23,836 bases of DNA from JAEUIE01 sp035430005. GTDB taxonomy: Bacteria; Planctomycetota; Planctomycetia; Gemmatales; HRBIN36. Of this stretch, positions 23,071 through 23,836 are shown one piece after another. How positions within the stretch are numbered: position 1 is the stretch's first letter; each line of letters begins with the position of its first letter. A program made the translations under genes and the position numbers. Below the pieces are notes generated by a model. That model ran no database searches, was not told the origin of the DNA, and saw only the letters and a program-made list of their open reading frames with translations. The DNA is taken from positions 1 through 23,836 of the forward strand of contig DAOMFV010000078.1 of NCBI GenBank assembly GCA_035430005.1, in the 5' to 3' direction.

Positions 23071-23230
23071 ATTAGGTGATGCTAGGGCGATGCGATTGAC
23101 ATCGACTCTGAAGGGAAGCGTTGCGCCGCAAGGCCGACGTGAACCAACTGAGTTTAAGACAATCAGTATCAATCGAATGCGAGCAGCTTGAGAATGAAGA
23201 GAAGAGTGAGGCAAACGTTACCCTACGTCG

Positions 23231-23370
23231 AGCTGTCAGCCATCAACTATCAGCTATCAGTGCAAACTGATGGAAGATGGAAGTTGGTTGAGAGAGCGAT
23301 GTAAACGATAGCGGGAACGATTGACTATTATCTTGTGAAGCTGATAGCTGACAGCTGATAGCTGACAGCC
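23231..23370. repeat. Imperfect inverted repeat in the 23S leader
   Basis: The left arm (23231-23260, AGCTGTCAGCCATC...) matches the complement of the right arm (23341-23370) at 26 of 30 positions, with an 80-nt loop. The right arm is itself a tandem duplication of CTGATAGCTGACAG. It could be an RNA processing stem, but both arms lie 5' of the gene, so it is more likely an ordinary repeat of the AGCTGATAG type. Confidence 0.55.
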
Positions 23371-23389
23371 AAAAGCGTAGCGAGAGCGT

Positions 23390-23836
23390 GGTCAATGCGG
23401 CCAAGCTATCAAGGGCGCAGGGGGGATGTCTAGGCACCAAACGGCAGAAGGGCGTGGCAAACTGCGAAAAGCTCGGGGAAGTGGTTAAACACACGTTGAT
23501 CCCGAGATTCCCGACGCTAACCCAGCGAACTGAAACATCTTAGTAGCTGGAGGAAAAGAAAGAAACCTCGACTCCGTCAGTAGCGGCGAGCGAACGCGGA
23601 ATAGCCCAAACCAGGGAGACTTGTCTCTCTGGGGTTGTAGGACCTCAATGTGGAATCACGACATCAGCTGAAGACCTCTGGAAAGGGGCACCATAGACGG
23701 TGATAGTCCGGTAAGCGAAAATGAAGTGTACCTAGAGGTATCCTGAGTAATACCCGTCACGCGAAAGCGGGTATGAAGCGACGGGGCCCATCCCGTAAGG
23801 CTAAGTACGACTTGGTGACCGATAGTGAACAGTAGC
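23390..23836 (+). rRNA. rrl: 23S rRNA, 5' part, cut by window end
   Basis: The 5' end is placed at about 23390 by alignment to remembered bacterial 23S sequence (GGTCAATGCGGCCAAG). Conserved segments follow: GATGTCTAGGC, GAACTGAAACATCTTAGTAG, GGAAAAGAAAGAAACC, AGTAGCGGCGAGCGAACG and GTGATAGTCCGGTA. The gene runs off the window, so about 450 of roughly 2,900 nt are present. Between GATTCCC and GAACTGAAAC there are only 21 nt, against about 79 in E. coli, so helices 9-10 are largely absent. Neither a 16S gene nor a tRNA lies in the 600 nt upstream; the preceding gene is a - strand protein gene. Confidence 0.95.

Noticed and set aside
23231..23370. The inverted repeat as a 23S rRNA processing stem
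   Set aside because: Both arms are 5' of the gene, whereas a processing stem pairs sequence from before and after the mature rRNA; the arms also look like a common tandem repeat.

Overview
The window most likely comes from a planctomycete, probably of the Gemmata/Pirellula type. The pointers are a periplasmic sulfatase, many short secreted or membrane proteins of unknown function, a helical and lipocalin-like exported repertoire, hairpin repeats between genes, and a 23S rRNA gene with no 16S gene or tRNA directly upstream. The 23S 5' domain is also strongly shortened where helices 9 and 10 normally lie. No species can be named.

Layout. 1-2.7 kb: an exported protein whose frame is interrupted by one TGA (111-1385), a three-span membrane protein, and a divergent CAP-like secreted protein. 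2.9-5.3 kb: a stretch that looks lower in GC, with a truncated ORF6N (phage antirepressor type) gene, two small membrane proteins (one with a zinc ribbon), two overlapping small genes and an orphan HYHKE-motif protein. 5.4-12 kb: mostly + strand genes: SnoaL-like protein, exported rhodanese, two membrane proteins, alpha/beta hydrolase, a membrane-anchored helical protein and a WD40-like membrane protein; an exported beta-rich protein lies on the - strand. 12-14.5 kb: - strand genes for DUF2277, an HD protein, a SET-domain methyltransferase overlapping a small protein, and a membrane protein. 14.7-16.6 kb: a second large exported protein interrupted by a TGA. 16.7-22.8 kb: - strand genes including a DUF1801 protein, a broken cupin, a glyoxalase-like protein, a sulfatase and a protein with a C-terminal excisionase-type helix-turn-helix. 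22.9 kb to the end: rRNA promoter/leader and the first ~450 nt of 23S rRNA.

The most interesting observation is the pair of in-frame TGA codons at 480-482 and 15748-15750. In both cases the same frame continues as a good coding sequence. In both, a perfect stem with a 5-nt loop begins close downstream, the loop starts exactly 24 nt after the TGA, and the loop has G at its second position. That geometry fits the bacterial SECIS model for selenocysteine insertion. In the first gene the TGA would give a U-T-C motif where a C-x-C would be natural, so it is a credible new selenoprotein. The second has no neighbouring Cys and may instead be a nonsense mutation. Neither can be settled without homologues and the genome's sel genes.

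The window is also rich in small non-autonomous repeats. One (17434-17559) has 16-bp terminal inverted repeats and a perfect 8-bp target duplication, which marks it as a transposed MITE-like element. Other hairpin families occur at 2.0, 2.8, 7.2, 7.9, 12.4, 17.4 and 19.9 kb. A promoter-like module is shared by two unrelated - strand genes.
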